Positions 48,160 through 54,799 of a stretch of 64,000 nt of DNA are shown piece by piece. How positions within the stretch are numbered: the first letter of the stretch is position 1; every line of letters begins with the position of its first letter. The translations under genes were made by a program, and so were the position numbers. Location: positions 558,001-622,000 of the forward strand of contig NZ_FOIV01000002.1 in NCBI RefSeq assembly GCF_900109055.1, written 5' to 3'. Below the pieces are notes generated by a model. The model was not told the DNA's origin. It saw only the letters and a list, made by a program, of their open reading frames with translations, and ran no database searches. The DNA comes from Prevotella sp. khp7 (GTDB lineage: Bacteria; Bacteroidota; Bacteroidia; Bacteroidales; Bacteroidaceae).

Positions 48160-49598
48160 TATTTCTCTACTTTATTCCTATGCTGATAATCATGATAATA
48201 TCCCACTTCGACATTCTCAAGTACGGCGATAGCATCATCGGTGAGTGATGCCAGTGAGAAGTACTTTGTGAGCAGGTAAGAGGCTACACCGAACTTATCA
48301 AGGCCCATCAAGCGTGCACTTAAAGATGGGGCAATCTCGCCAGGGATACCACTTTGGTGCAGGCCGATAACGCCTTGGTTCTTCTCGCCGACACGTACAA
48401 GGATGATTTTTGTGGTGCCTACGCCGCGGCCTGTTAGATACTGACCTTCTACTTCAACCTTGTCACTCGGAATCAGGGGTATGCCGCGCCACAGGATGAC
48501 TCTTGTACCGAAGAGGTCTGTTGTTACAGGAGGCACACCACGCCACGTACATTCGCGCTCAAAGGCGGCGATAGCTCTCGGATGGGCGATAAAGAATGCA
48601 GGTTCTTTCCATACCAGACTAAGTAATTCATCCAGATCGTCGGGAGTAGGTGAACCATAACGTGTGGTTATGCGATAGGCAGGGTTAGCTGCAGCCAGCA
48701 AGCCGAATTGTTTATTATTAATCAGTTCCCACTCCTGACGTTCCTTGATGCTTTCAATCGACAGGCGCAACTGCTCCTCTAATTGGTTGTAGGGATTGTT
48801 GTAGAGGTCGCTGACACGGGTATGGATACGTACCACCGTTTGTAGTGTGTTTAATGAATACTCTGTAGGATTTTCCTCGTAATCAATGTAGGTCTCTGGG
48901 ATGATGTTGTCCTCCTCATGCCCACTTACCAGGTCGATATGTTTCTCGCCATTGTCGTTTACAGATGCTTTCAGACGTAGCTGCTTGTCAACGGCTTTTG
49001 TAAAGGTCTCGCGGAAATCAGGAACCTCTTTGATAAACTTAACGAGCTCTTTCAGTTTCAATCCAAGAAATACTGTAGGTGTAATTGCTCGTACGCTCAC
49101 TGTTGATTCCTGCTCGTCTAACAAGTCGGCCTCGCCAAAGTATTCACCGTCACCTAACAAAGCAATCCGTAAGTCCTCACCATGAGGACCTTTACTAATA
49201 ACCTCTGCTTGACCATTGGCTACAATAAAGAAACGTTGCTTGTCTTTGCCCTCTTCAACAAAGAGTTTGTCAACATCAACCTCCTGAGCCTCGAAAGCAC
49301 TCACTAGACGGTTCAATATCTCTTCATCAAACTCAGAGAACAAGGGGATGGCTTTCAGGTTCTTTGCCGTGAATGAAGGCACACCGTTCACGTATTGGAT
49401 AGGAAGACGATCGTTCTTGCGGAGTTCTACCTTTGTACGGTTCACGCGGAATGTGCCACCTGATACTTGAACCCATGGTAATAACTTCAGGAGTAATCTA
49501 GGTGTGATACTGCCCATCTGTGGGGCTGTCTTGGTGGTTGTTGCCAGTCTTCTGGCGGTTGCAGTGGTAACACTGCGCTGAAGATTTGATTCTGCCAT
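48159..49598 (-). CDS. Family 2 encapsulin shell protein with cyclic-nucleotide-binding-like domain
   Basis: 479 residues. The ends match the SrpI-type encapsulin shell (HK97 fold): ATARRLATTTKTAPQMGSIT, TPRLLLKLLPWVQVSGG, then NPTEYSLNTLQTVVRIHTRV, SDLYNNPYNQLEEQLRLSIE, GSPTPDDLDELLSLVWKEPA, RGIPLIPSDKVEVEGQYLTG. Between them, at about residues 75-205, lies a cNMP-binding-like domain (PLFSEFDEEILNRLVSAF, DKQRFFIVANGQAEVISKG, LLGDGEYFGEADLLDE). This insert defines family 2B. The SrpI-type shells best known with desulfurase cargo lack it. It is coupled to the desulfurase gene by a one-base overlap. Confidence 0.93.
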   Translation of the reverse strand: MAESNLQRSVTTATARRLATTTKTAPQMGSITPRLLLKLLPWVQVSGGTFRVNRTKVELRKNDRLPIQYVNGVPSFTAKNLKAIPLFSEFDEEILNRLVSAFEAQEVDVDKLFVEEGKDKQRFFIVANGQAEVISKGPHGEDLRIALLGDGEYFGEADLLDEQESTVSVRAITPTVFLGLKLKELVKFIKEVPDFRETFTKAVDKQLRLKASVNDNGEKHIDLVSGHEEDNIIPETYIDYEENPTEYSLNTLQTVVRIHTRVSDLYNNPYNQLEEQLRLSIESIKERQEWELINNKQFGLLAAANPAYRITTRYGSPTPDDLDELLSLVWKEPAFFIAHPRAIAAFERECTWRGVPPVTTDLFGTRVILWRGIPLIPSDKVEVEGQYLTGRGVGTTKIILVRVGEKNQGVIGLHQSGIPGEIAPSLSARLMGLDKFGVASYLLTKYFSLASLTDDAIAVLENVEVGYYHDYQHRNKVEK

Positions 49599-49625
49599 AA
49601 TTTTTTTCTAGTTTAAATGAATGAT

Positions 49626-49850
49626 TTATTTCTTTATAATTACCTTATGTGTGGTTCCTTCTACATGCTCCACAGAGAGTACATTATAGCCTTGTTCTCT
49701 TGCGTTTCGGGGCACGTTGTCAAGAGGCTCACCTTCAGTGAGTAGCACTTCTAGAAAATCGCCCGATTGAAGTTTCGAAAGCTCGATCTTTGTTTTGACG
49801 AAAGTCATCGGGCAGTGTTCCTTCGTAATATCTAATACCTTTGTTGCCAT
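49626..49850 (-). CDS. TusA-like sulfur carrier
   Basis: 74 residues from ATG at 49850 (MATKVLDITKEHCPMTFVKT); an in-frame ATG 63 bp earlier lies within the preceding gene and is less likely. Cys13-Pro14 is the TusA persulfide motif, and the SGDFLEVLLTEGEP strand and HKVIIKK end are typical. TusA proteins take persulfide sulfur from a desulfurase and pass it on. Lies between the DsrE-like gene and the shell gene, so it is well placed to unload the encapsulated desulfurase. Confidence 0.88.
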   Translation of the reverse strand: MATKVLDITKEHCPMTFVKTKIELSKLQSGDFLEVLLTEGEPLDNVPRNAREQGYNVLSVEHVEGTTHKVIIKK

Positions 49851-49860
49851 ATCCTTGTCT

Positions 49861-50340
49861 TTAAATAAATAAAGTTTGACCACCTTCGGAGAGGTTGAGG
49901 AACGAGGCGACACCGAGTACCTCTTTCACCTCAGGGATAAAATCTTCTTTTTTGAGCCCGAGCACATGCATTGCCATTTCACAGGCGTAGAGGTTGATGC
50001 CGAGTATTTTGGCGGCCTCAACGAGTTCTTCAAGTGTTGCCACATTGTTCTTACGCATGAGGTAACGGAATATCTTCGGGCCTGCACCGAAAAAATTGAA
50101 ACGACTTGTGGGGGTGGCATGAAGACCGCCCATCATGAACCCGAATAGTTTAGTGAGCCAATTGCCGCCAGTGAAACTTCTGCCGTGTTTCTGTTTGATA
50201 GCGTCAAGACCCCAAAAGGTGAAAAAGATATTCACCTCGTAGCCTACAGCTGCTGCGCCTGTACCTAATGTAAATACTGCCGTCAGTTTGTCAAAGTCGC
50301 CACTGAAAGCGATAATTGATAATTTCTTGTTTTCTGCCAT
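49861..50340 (-). CDS. DsrE/DsrF-like sulfur-relay protein
   Basis: 159 residues from ATG at 50340 (MAENKKLSIIAFSGDFDKLT). An in-frame ATG at 50412 is upstream of the promoter -7 element and so outside the mRNA. The fold is DsrEFH-like (GYEVNIFFTFWGLDAI, GGLHATPTSRFNFFG, LEELVEAAKILGINLYACEM), with the conserved Cys in YACEMAMHVLG. DsrE2-type proteins often sit with TusA and rhodaneses and move persulfide sulfur. First gene of the operon that holds tusA-like, shell, desulfurase and metY. Confidence 0.85.
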   Translation of the reverse strand: MAENKKLSIIAFSGDFDKLTAVFTLGTGAAAVGYEVNIFFTFWGLDAIKQKHGRSFTGGNWLTKLFGFMMGGLHATPTSRFNFFGAGPKIFRYLMRKNNVATLEELVEAAKILGINLYACEMAMHVLGLKKEDFIPEVKEVLGVASFLNLSEGGQTLFI

Positions 50341-50364
50341 ATTTCTTACGTTTGAGTCTGGGTG

Positions 50365-50412
50365 CAAAGGTACGTCGGTTTTGGCGTTCCCGCAATCGCC
50401 TTTTTGTGGCAT
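50365..50412 (-). promoter_or_regulatory. Promoter and inner operator of the shell operon
   Basis: Minus strand: ATGCC-ACAAAAAG-GCGAT (50412-50395), then 22 bases and TACCTTTG (50372-50365). The operator covers the -33 position (ATTG instead of TTTG, 20 bp before the -7 element). Confidence 0.6.
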
Positions 50413-50416
50413 TTTA

Positions 50417-50436
50417 CATACCTATCATGTGGTATG
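50417..50436. promoter_or_regulatory. Central sulfur-regulon operator shared by both directions
   Basis: CATACC-TATCATGT-GGTATG, a perfect 6+6 palindrome lying at exactly the same distance from both divergent -7 elements. The same form with GGTATGCG occurs upstream of the 53724 operon. Regulator unknown. Confidence 0.65.
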
Positions 50437-50440
50437 CGAT

Positions 50441-50488
50441 TTACCATCCATATGGGATTGTGACATCAGAGAAAACAACGTACCTTTG
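50441..50488 (+). promoter_or_regulatory. Promoter and inner operator of the sulfur-carrier operon
   Basis: TTACC-ATCCATAT-GGGAT (50441-50458), 22 bases, then TACCTTTG (50481-50488). The inner palindrome starts 23 bp after the central one, the same step as on the other strand and at 53635. Confidence 0.6.
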
Positions 50489-50514
50489 CACTTGGATTCA
50501 AACTCAAAAATGTT

Positions 50515-50727
50515 ATGGCAAAGATTTATGTAAATGGAGATGCGCAGGAAGTGAATCTGCCACTCAATGTAAGTGAACTGATTAAACAGAACGATGTACA
50601 GCAACCGGATATGGTCAGTGTACAGGTAAACGAGGAGTTTGCTGAACGTGAAGATTGGAATGGCCTTCAGTTGAAAGAAGGCGATAAGGTGGATTTTCTG
50701 TATTTTATGGGGGGAGGAACATTATGA
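50515..50727 (+). CDS. ThiS-like sulfur carrier with C-terminal extension (HcyS-like)
   Basis: 70 residues with a ubiquitin-like beta-grasp pattern (AKIYVNGDAQEVNLPLNVSE, LKEGDKVDFLYFMGGG). The diglycine at 67-68 is followed by Thr69-Leu70, so the protein cannot be adenylated until the tail is cut off. The next genes encode a ThiF-like activator and a JAMM protease that could do this. ThiS itself ends in GG and needs no trimming. The arrangement matches the HcyS/HcyF/HcyD set of Wolinella methionine synthesis. Overlaps the activator gene by 4 bp. Confidence 0.88.
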   Translation: MAKIYVNGDAQEVNLPLNVSELIKQNDVQQPDMVSVQVNEEFAEREDWNGLQLKEGDKVDFLYFMGGGTL

Positions 50728-51533
50728 TAGATTTTACAGAGGAACAGATACAGCGTTATTCTCGACATATTCTGTTGCAGGATGTAGGCGTAGAAGGGCA
50801 GGAAAAAATAATGAATGCGCGCGTGCTCGTAGTGGGTGCCGGCGGATTGGGTGCTCCTGTGTCGCTCTATCTTGCTGCTGCGGGCATCGGGACCATTGGT
50901 ATTGTGGATGCTGATGTGGTTGACCTTTCTAACCTACAGCGCCAGGTGATTCATTTTACGAAAGACGTAGGTGTTCAGAAAGTAAAGAGCGCTGAGGAGA
51001 AAATCAAAGCCATTAACCCCGACGTGAAGGTGGAAACCTATTACAAGTTTCTCGACTCATCAAATGCACTCGACATTATCAAGGAGTATAACTTTATTGT
51101 TGATGGTACCGACAACTTTCCAGTGAAGTTTCTTATCAACGATGCGTGTGTGATGGCAGGAAAGCCCTTCTCGCATGGTGGCATCTTACGTTTCAACGGA
51201 CAGACATTCACCCATCTGCCTGGCACGGCTTGTTACAGATGTATGTTCAAGGAACCGCCTCCTGTGGGAGCTGTCCCTACTTGCTCACAAGCAGGTGTGC
51301 TAGGCGCAATAGCGGGTATGCTCGGTACTATTCAGGCTGCAGAAACACTAAAGTACTTTACGGGGATTGGCGAGTTGTTGACGAACCGCCTGCTTACTTT
51401 CGATGCTAAGACTATGCTGTTCCGTACCGTTCCTGTTAAACATCGTGACTCGTGTTCCGTTTGTGGTTCTAATCCCACGATTAATCAGTTGATAGATTAT
51501 GAACAGGCCGCTTGTGACCTTAAAAAGCATTAA
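50724..51533 (+). CDS. ThiF/MoeB-type E1-like activating enzyme (HcyF-like)
   Basis: 269 residues. Nucleotide-binding GAGGLG at 38-43 and the adenylation region DVVDLSNLQRQVIHF, zinc cysteines 170, 173, 244 and 247 (CYRC, CSVC), and a likely catalytic Cys187 in PTCSQAGVLG. It would adenylate the C-terminal glycine of the small carrier so that a persulfide can turn it into a thiocarboxylate. No rhodanese domain is attached, so sulfur must arrive from another protein such as the TusA- or DsrE-like carrier. Confidence 0.92.
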   Translation: MIDFTEEQIQRYSRHILLQDVGVEGQEKIMNARVLVVGAGGLGAPVSLYLAAAGIGTIGIVDADVVDLSNLQRQVIHFTKDVGVQKVKSAEEKIKAINPDVKVETYYKFLDSSNALDIIKEYNFIVDGTDNFPVKFLINDACVMAGKPFSHGGILRFNGQTFTHLPGTACYRCMFKEPPPVGAVPTCSQAGVLGAIAGMLGTIQAAETLKYFTGIGELLTNRLLTFDAKTMLFRTVPVKHRDSCSVCGSNPTINQLIDYEQAACDLKKH

Positions 51534-51536
51534 ATA

Positions 51537-51941
51537 ATGACTATTCCACAAGAAATCATTGATAAATTGATCAGCCAAGCCCAGCAGGACGCACCCCATG
51601 AAACGTGTGGCTATCTGCTGGGCATTAGCGGCCCAAATGGTGATGTGGTGACGGAGAATTACTGGATGGAGAACATCGATCACTCGTCTGATCATTTCTC
51701 TTTTGCACCGAAAGATCAGTTTGCTGCACTGAAGTATGCCCGTTCAAAAGGATTGAAAATACTCGCTAACTGGCACAGTCACCCCGTTTCTCCTTCGCGT
51801 CCCTCACAAGAGGACCTCCGCTTGGCCAACGACCCCACTATCCGCTACGCCATCCTCTCCCTTCATGAAGGCGTTCACCTCAACTCCTTTAAAATCTTGA
51901 ATGGTGAAGTGGTGGATAAAGAAGAACATTTCTTTTTGTAA
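51537..51941 (+). CDS. JAMM/Mov34 metalloprotease (HcyD-like)
   Basis: 134 residues. The JAMM zinc motif is complete: Glu22 in HETCGYLLG, then His80-x-His82 with Ser90 and Asp93 (NWHSHPVSPSRPSQED). Such stand-alone bacterial enzymes trim the C-terminus of ubiquitin-like carriers (HcyD, Mec+). Three bp after the activator gene and last of the three-gene set. Its stop overlaps the distal nitrogen box of the next promoter. Confidence 0.92.
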   Translation: MTIPQEIIDKLISQAQQDAPHETCGYLLGISGPNGDVVTENYWMENIDHSSDHFSFAPKDQFAALKYARSKGLKILANWHSHPVSPSRPSQEDLRLANDPTIRYAILSLHEGVHLNSFKILNGEVVDKEEHFFL

Positions 51942-52095
51942 CAATCTGTAATAAATTGATTAAAGATTTGGCAAAAGTATAAGTAAAACAACAATGGGAG
52001 ATGTGGTGTTGTTACAATTTGATACTTGATAAGAGATTTAACAATCAAAAAGAAAGAGAGCTGTCGGTTTCTTTTCTTTTTTGTTAGTACCTTTG
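51939..52095 (+). promoter_or_regulatory. Promoter and nitrogen boxes of the second ammonium transporter
   Basis: TTACAATTTGATACTT (52012-52027) matches the pyrG box at 13 of 16 bases, with 60 bases to the -7 element TACCTTTG (52088-52095). A distal copy TAACAATCTGTAATAA (51939-51954) is exactly 73 bp upstream, the same offset as at gltB. Confidence 0.55.
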
Positions 52096-52121
52096 CGGTC
52101 AAATTGTAAAAAAGGAAAGTT

Positions 52122-53513
52122 ATGAAGATTAAGAAACGTTGGATTATTTTGATGACGGCAATGACACTGATTTCAGTCGCAGGTGTGTTTGTGGGAGAGC
52201 CGACTTTTGAGTGTGACTGGTCAGTTATCTCGGCAGCTGATGTGGCGTGGCTCATTACGGCTACCATTTTCGTATTGATGATGACACCGGGACTTTCGTT
52301 CTTCTATGGTGGTATGGTGGGAGCGAAGAATGTAATCTCTACCATGTTGCAGTCTTTTATTGCCATGGGCCTTATTTCGGTGCTCTGGGTTGTTATCGGC
52401 TTCTCATTATGTTTTGGCGATGATATCGGCGGTGTGATTGGTAATCCGTTGACGTTTGTAATGTTCCAAGGTGTAGGTGCAGAGGTTTATACGACACCAG
52501 CAGGTAATATCTTGGGCGGAGCAACAATCCCATTGGCTTTATTTGCATTGTTCCAGATGAAGTTTGCCATCATCACACCATCGTTGATTACTGGCTCTTT
52601 TGCTGAGCGCGTCCGTTTCTCTGCCTACATGTTTTTCATGATGTTCTTTTTCTTCGTTATTTATTGTCCGTTGGCGCATATGACGTGGCATCCCGAGGGC
52701 TTGTTTATGAAATGGGGTGTTATTGACTTCGCAGGCGGTATTGTGGTGCATGCTTCATCGGGTGTGGCTGCTCTGGCAGGTGCTATTTTCCTTGGACGTC
52801 GTAAAGCTGAGACGCGTAAGAGTGAGCCTGCCAATATTCCCTTTGTATTGCTGGGTGCTGCTATGTTGTGGCTTGGTTGGTTCGGATTCAACGCTGGTTC
52901 GTCGCTCCATGCTGACGGACAGGCCATCAAAGCGTTTCTGAACACAAATACTGCCTCGGCTACGGCCATGATGACATGGATATTCTTCGATTGTCTTCGT
53001 GGGCGCAAGCCGTCGGCTATGGGTGCTGCTGTGGGTTGTGTAGTAGGTTTGGTGGCTATCACACCGTCTGCAGGTTACGTCACTGTGGGACAGAGTATCT
53101 TCATTGCTTTTATCATCACACTTATCTGTAATGTTGCCGTTTATTGGCGTTCGCGTAGTAGTATTGACGATGCACTCGATGTGTTCCCAACCCATGGCAC
53201 AGGCGGTATCTTCGGTACTGTTCTTACAGGTATCTTCATTCAGGAGGGGCTCATTGCCGGTACGTGGGATGGCTTTATCATTTTCCTTTACCACTTGCTC
53301 GCTATTGTCATTGTCTTTACCTATACCTTCGCCATGAGCTGGTTGGGCTACAAGCTCATCGACCATCTCATTCCTATGCGTGTTTCAGCTTATAGTGAAA
53401 AGGTTGGTCTCGATTTTTCTCAGCATGATGAGCATTATGGCTTGGCACATATTGGTGAGCGTGAATTGGCTGAGTATGAAGAGCATATCAGGGAAAAGAA
53501 TAGTAAGAGCTGA
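52122..53513 (+). CDS. Ammonium transporter, second copy
   Basis: 463 residues. A leading hydrophobic segment (WIILMTAMTLISVAGVF) may be a signal peptide, as in many Amt proteins. Pore region signs are TPGLSFFYGGMVGAKN, DFAGGIVVHASSGVAALAGAI, GWFGFNAGSSLH and DVFPTHGTGGIFGTVLTGIF. It is longer than the copy at 25313, with a cytoplasmic tail (SAYSEKVGLDFSQHDEHYG). It has its own promoter and a strong terminator, and no P-II gene beside it. Confidence 0.95.
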   Translation: MKIKKRWIILMTAMTLISVAGVFVGEPTFECDWSVISAADVAWLITATIFVLMMTPGLSFFYGGMVGAKNVISTMLQSFIAMGLISVLWVVIGFSLCFGDDIGGVIGNPLTFVMFQGVGAEVYTTPAGNILGGATIPLALFALFQMKFAIITPSLITGSFAERVRFSAYMFFMMFFFFVIYCPLAHMTWHPEGLFMKWGVIDFAGGIVVHASSGVAALAGAIFLGRRKAETRKSEPANIPFVLLGAAMLWLGWFGFNAGSSLHADGQAIKAFLNTNTASATAMMTWIFFDCLRGRKPSAMGAAVGCVVGLVAITPSAGYVTVGQSIFIAFIITLICNVAVYWRSRSSIDDALDVFPTHGTGGIFGTVLTGIFIQEGLIAGTWDGFIIFLYHLLAIVIVFTYTFAMSWLGYKLIDHLIPMRVSAYSEKVGLDFSQHDEHYGLAHIGERELAEYEEHIREKNSKS

Positions 53514-53546
53514 ATTGATATACAAAATTTGATTTTCTGCATTGTC

Positions 53547-53592
53547 AAAGACACGGTATGATGCTTATTAAATGGCATCATACCGTGTCTTT
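53547..53592 (+). terminator. Terminator of the second amt gene
   Basis: A perfect 18-bp stem (53547-53564 with 53575-53592) with a 10-base loop, followed by TTATC. The right arm contains its own T-run. Confidence 0.9.
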
Positions 53593-53611
53593 TTATCAAT
53601 ATAAAGTTGAA

Positions 53612-53682
53612 ATACCAAACATATGGTATGCGGAATGCCACATGCTAGGGATTGTGGGAGAGTGGAATTCGCCGTACCTTTG
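53612..53682 (+). promoter_or_regulatory. Promoter and tandem sulfur operators of the uptake operon
   Basis: ATACC-AAACATAT-GGTAT (53612-53629) and ATGCC-ACATGCTA-GGGAT (53635-53652), 23 bp apart start to start, then 22 bases to TACCTTTG (53675-53682). Spacing is identical to the sulfur-carrier promoter at 50418-50488, and the two align without gaps over about 75 bp. Confidence 0.65.
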
Positions 53683-53723
53683 CACCCAGAAATAATTCAA
53701 TAATTAATTAGAGTTTAAAAGTA

Positions 53724-53906
53724 ATGAAAACAATGAATCAGATGCGAATGCGTGAGTGTTGTTGCTGTAAGATGATGGCAATGACAGAGAAGGGGAGTGT
53801 ATATATAATAATAGGTAATAAACAAGCAAAGAATAAAGAGTATGAAAAAGTTAGTTTCAATTATAGCAGTAGCATTCATTCTGGGGTTAACCAACATTTG
53901 GGCTGA
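53724..53906 (+). CDS. Cys-rich leader ORF (cysteine attenuator candidate)
   Basis: A 60-codon ORF beginning MKTMNQMRMRECCCCKMMAM. Four Cys codons in a row (53757-53768) lie early. The ORF then runs on in another frame past the start of the binding-protein gene at 53842 and ends 65 bases inside it. Ribosomes reading it would cover the downstream ribosome binding site; stalling at Cys codons when cysteine is scarce would free it. This is the logic known for Cys-rich leader peptides in actinobacteria. The sulfur operators upstream support it. Mechanism is inference. Confidence 0.55.
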   Translation: MKTMNQMRMRECCCCKMMAMTEKGSVYIIIGNKQAKNKEYEKVSFNYSSSIHSGVNQHLG

Positions 53907-54771
53907 GGGTAATGAAGTAAAAACTAGTAGTGTTCGTTACATCAAGAGCCCACGCTTTGTACGACCACTCGTTGAAAAATGGATAGAGGAATACGCCAAG
54001 ACTGAGCCGGGTGTTGTGTTCCAGATTGTTAGAGGCTCTGCTAATCAGGATAATATCGATCTGAACGTCGTTTCAGATTACCAAAACAATAGTACCGACT
54101 TTAGCCATGTCATTTACTTCGGAGAGACAGCCGTGCTGCCTATCACTGCACGTAGCTCTGAAGCAGCACGTCTGCTCGAAGGAAAACATCTTAACTCGAA
54201 AAAGCTTAAACAGCTCTTTTTCCTAAGCGATGATCTTGATGAGGATGTAAAGAAAATCAAGGCCTTTGAGAACATTATAGTCTATAGCGGTAGCAATGCT
54301 TCGTCGGTAGCTTCGTCGTTTGCACATCATTTTGGAGAGGAGAGCAGCAGTTTTCGTGGCAGACGTATCTCTGGTGATGATCTGTTTCTAAACACGGCTT
54401 TGTCGAAAGACCCGTTGGGCGTTTCGTTTAATGCTCTGTCAAACATTTTTGATTTAAATAACCGCCACCTGAAGAATGATATCTCGTTAATCAGTCTCGA
54501 TGTAAAGAAAGAACTTGCCGACAGTTTCAGCGATGAGGGCTCGCTTGATGACGTACTCAACATTCTTGAGAGTGGTAAAATATCAGAGATTGTCATTGAA
54601 AAAGTTGGTGTCAGCTATAATCAGGCTGATGACGCCGTTAATCAGTTTTTGCAGTGGGTCCTTGACAGTGGTATCAAGTATAATCATGAATATGGTCTGC
54701 TGAACCTCGATCGCAAAGAGACTAGTACGCAGTTAGACAAAGTAAAGACCATTCTAACCGCACAGAAGTAA
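53842..54771 (+). CDS. Periplasmic binding-like protein
   Basis: 309 residues with a signal peptide (KKLVSIIAVAFILGLTNIWA) and no lipobox. The C-terminal part (NQADDAVNQFLQWVLDSGI, EYGLLNL) and VLPITARSS resemble PstS/PBP-type binding domains, but the N-terminal phosphate-site motifs are not seen. There is no ABC transporter gene nearby, so it may serve the outer membrane SusC/SusD pair or a sensor. First gene of the operon under tandem sulfur operators. Ligand unknown. Confidence 0.6.
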   Translation: MKKLVSIIAVAFILGLTNIWAEGNEVKTSSVRYIKSPRFVRPLVEKWIEEYAKTEPGVVFQIVRGSANQDNIDLNVVSDYQNNSTDFSHVIYFGETAVLPITARSSEAARLLEGKHLNSKKLKQLFFLSDDLDEDVKKIKAFENIIVYSGSNASSVASSFAHHFGEESSSFRGRRISGDDLFLNTALSKDPLGVSFNALSNIFDLNNRHLKNDISLISLDVKKELADSFSDEGSLDDVLNILESGKISEIVIEKVGVSYNQADDAVNQFLQWVLDSGIKYNHEYGLLNLDRKETSTQLDKVKTILTAQK

Positions 54772-54799
54772 ATAGCTTTTTAATTTAGGAATTATACTT

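Noticed and set aside
50341..50412. Longer start of the DsrE-like protein
   Set aside because: The ATG at 50412 is upstream of the -7 element, within an operator.
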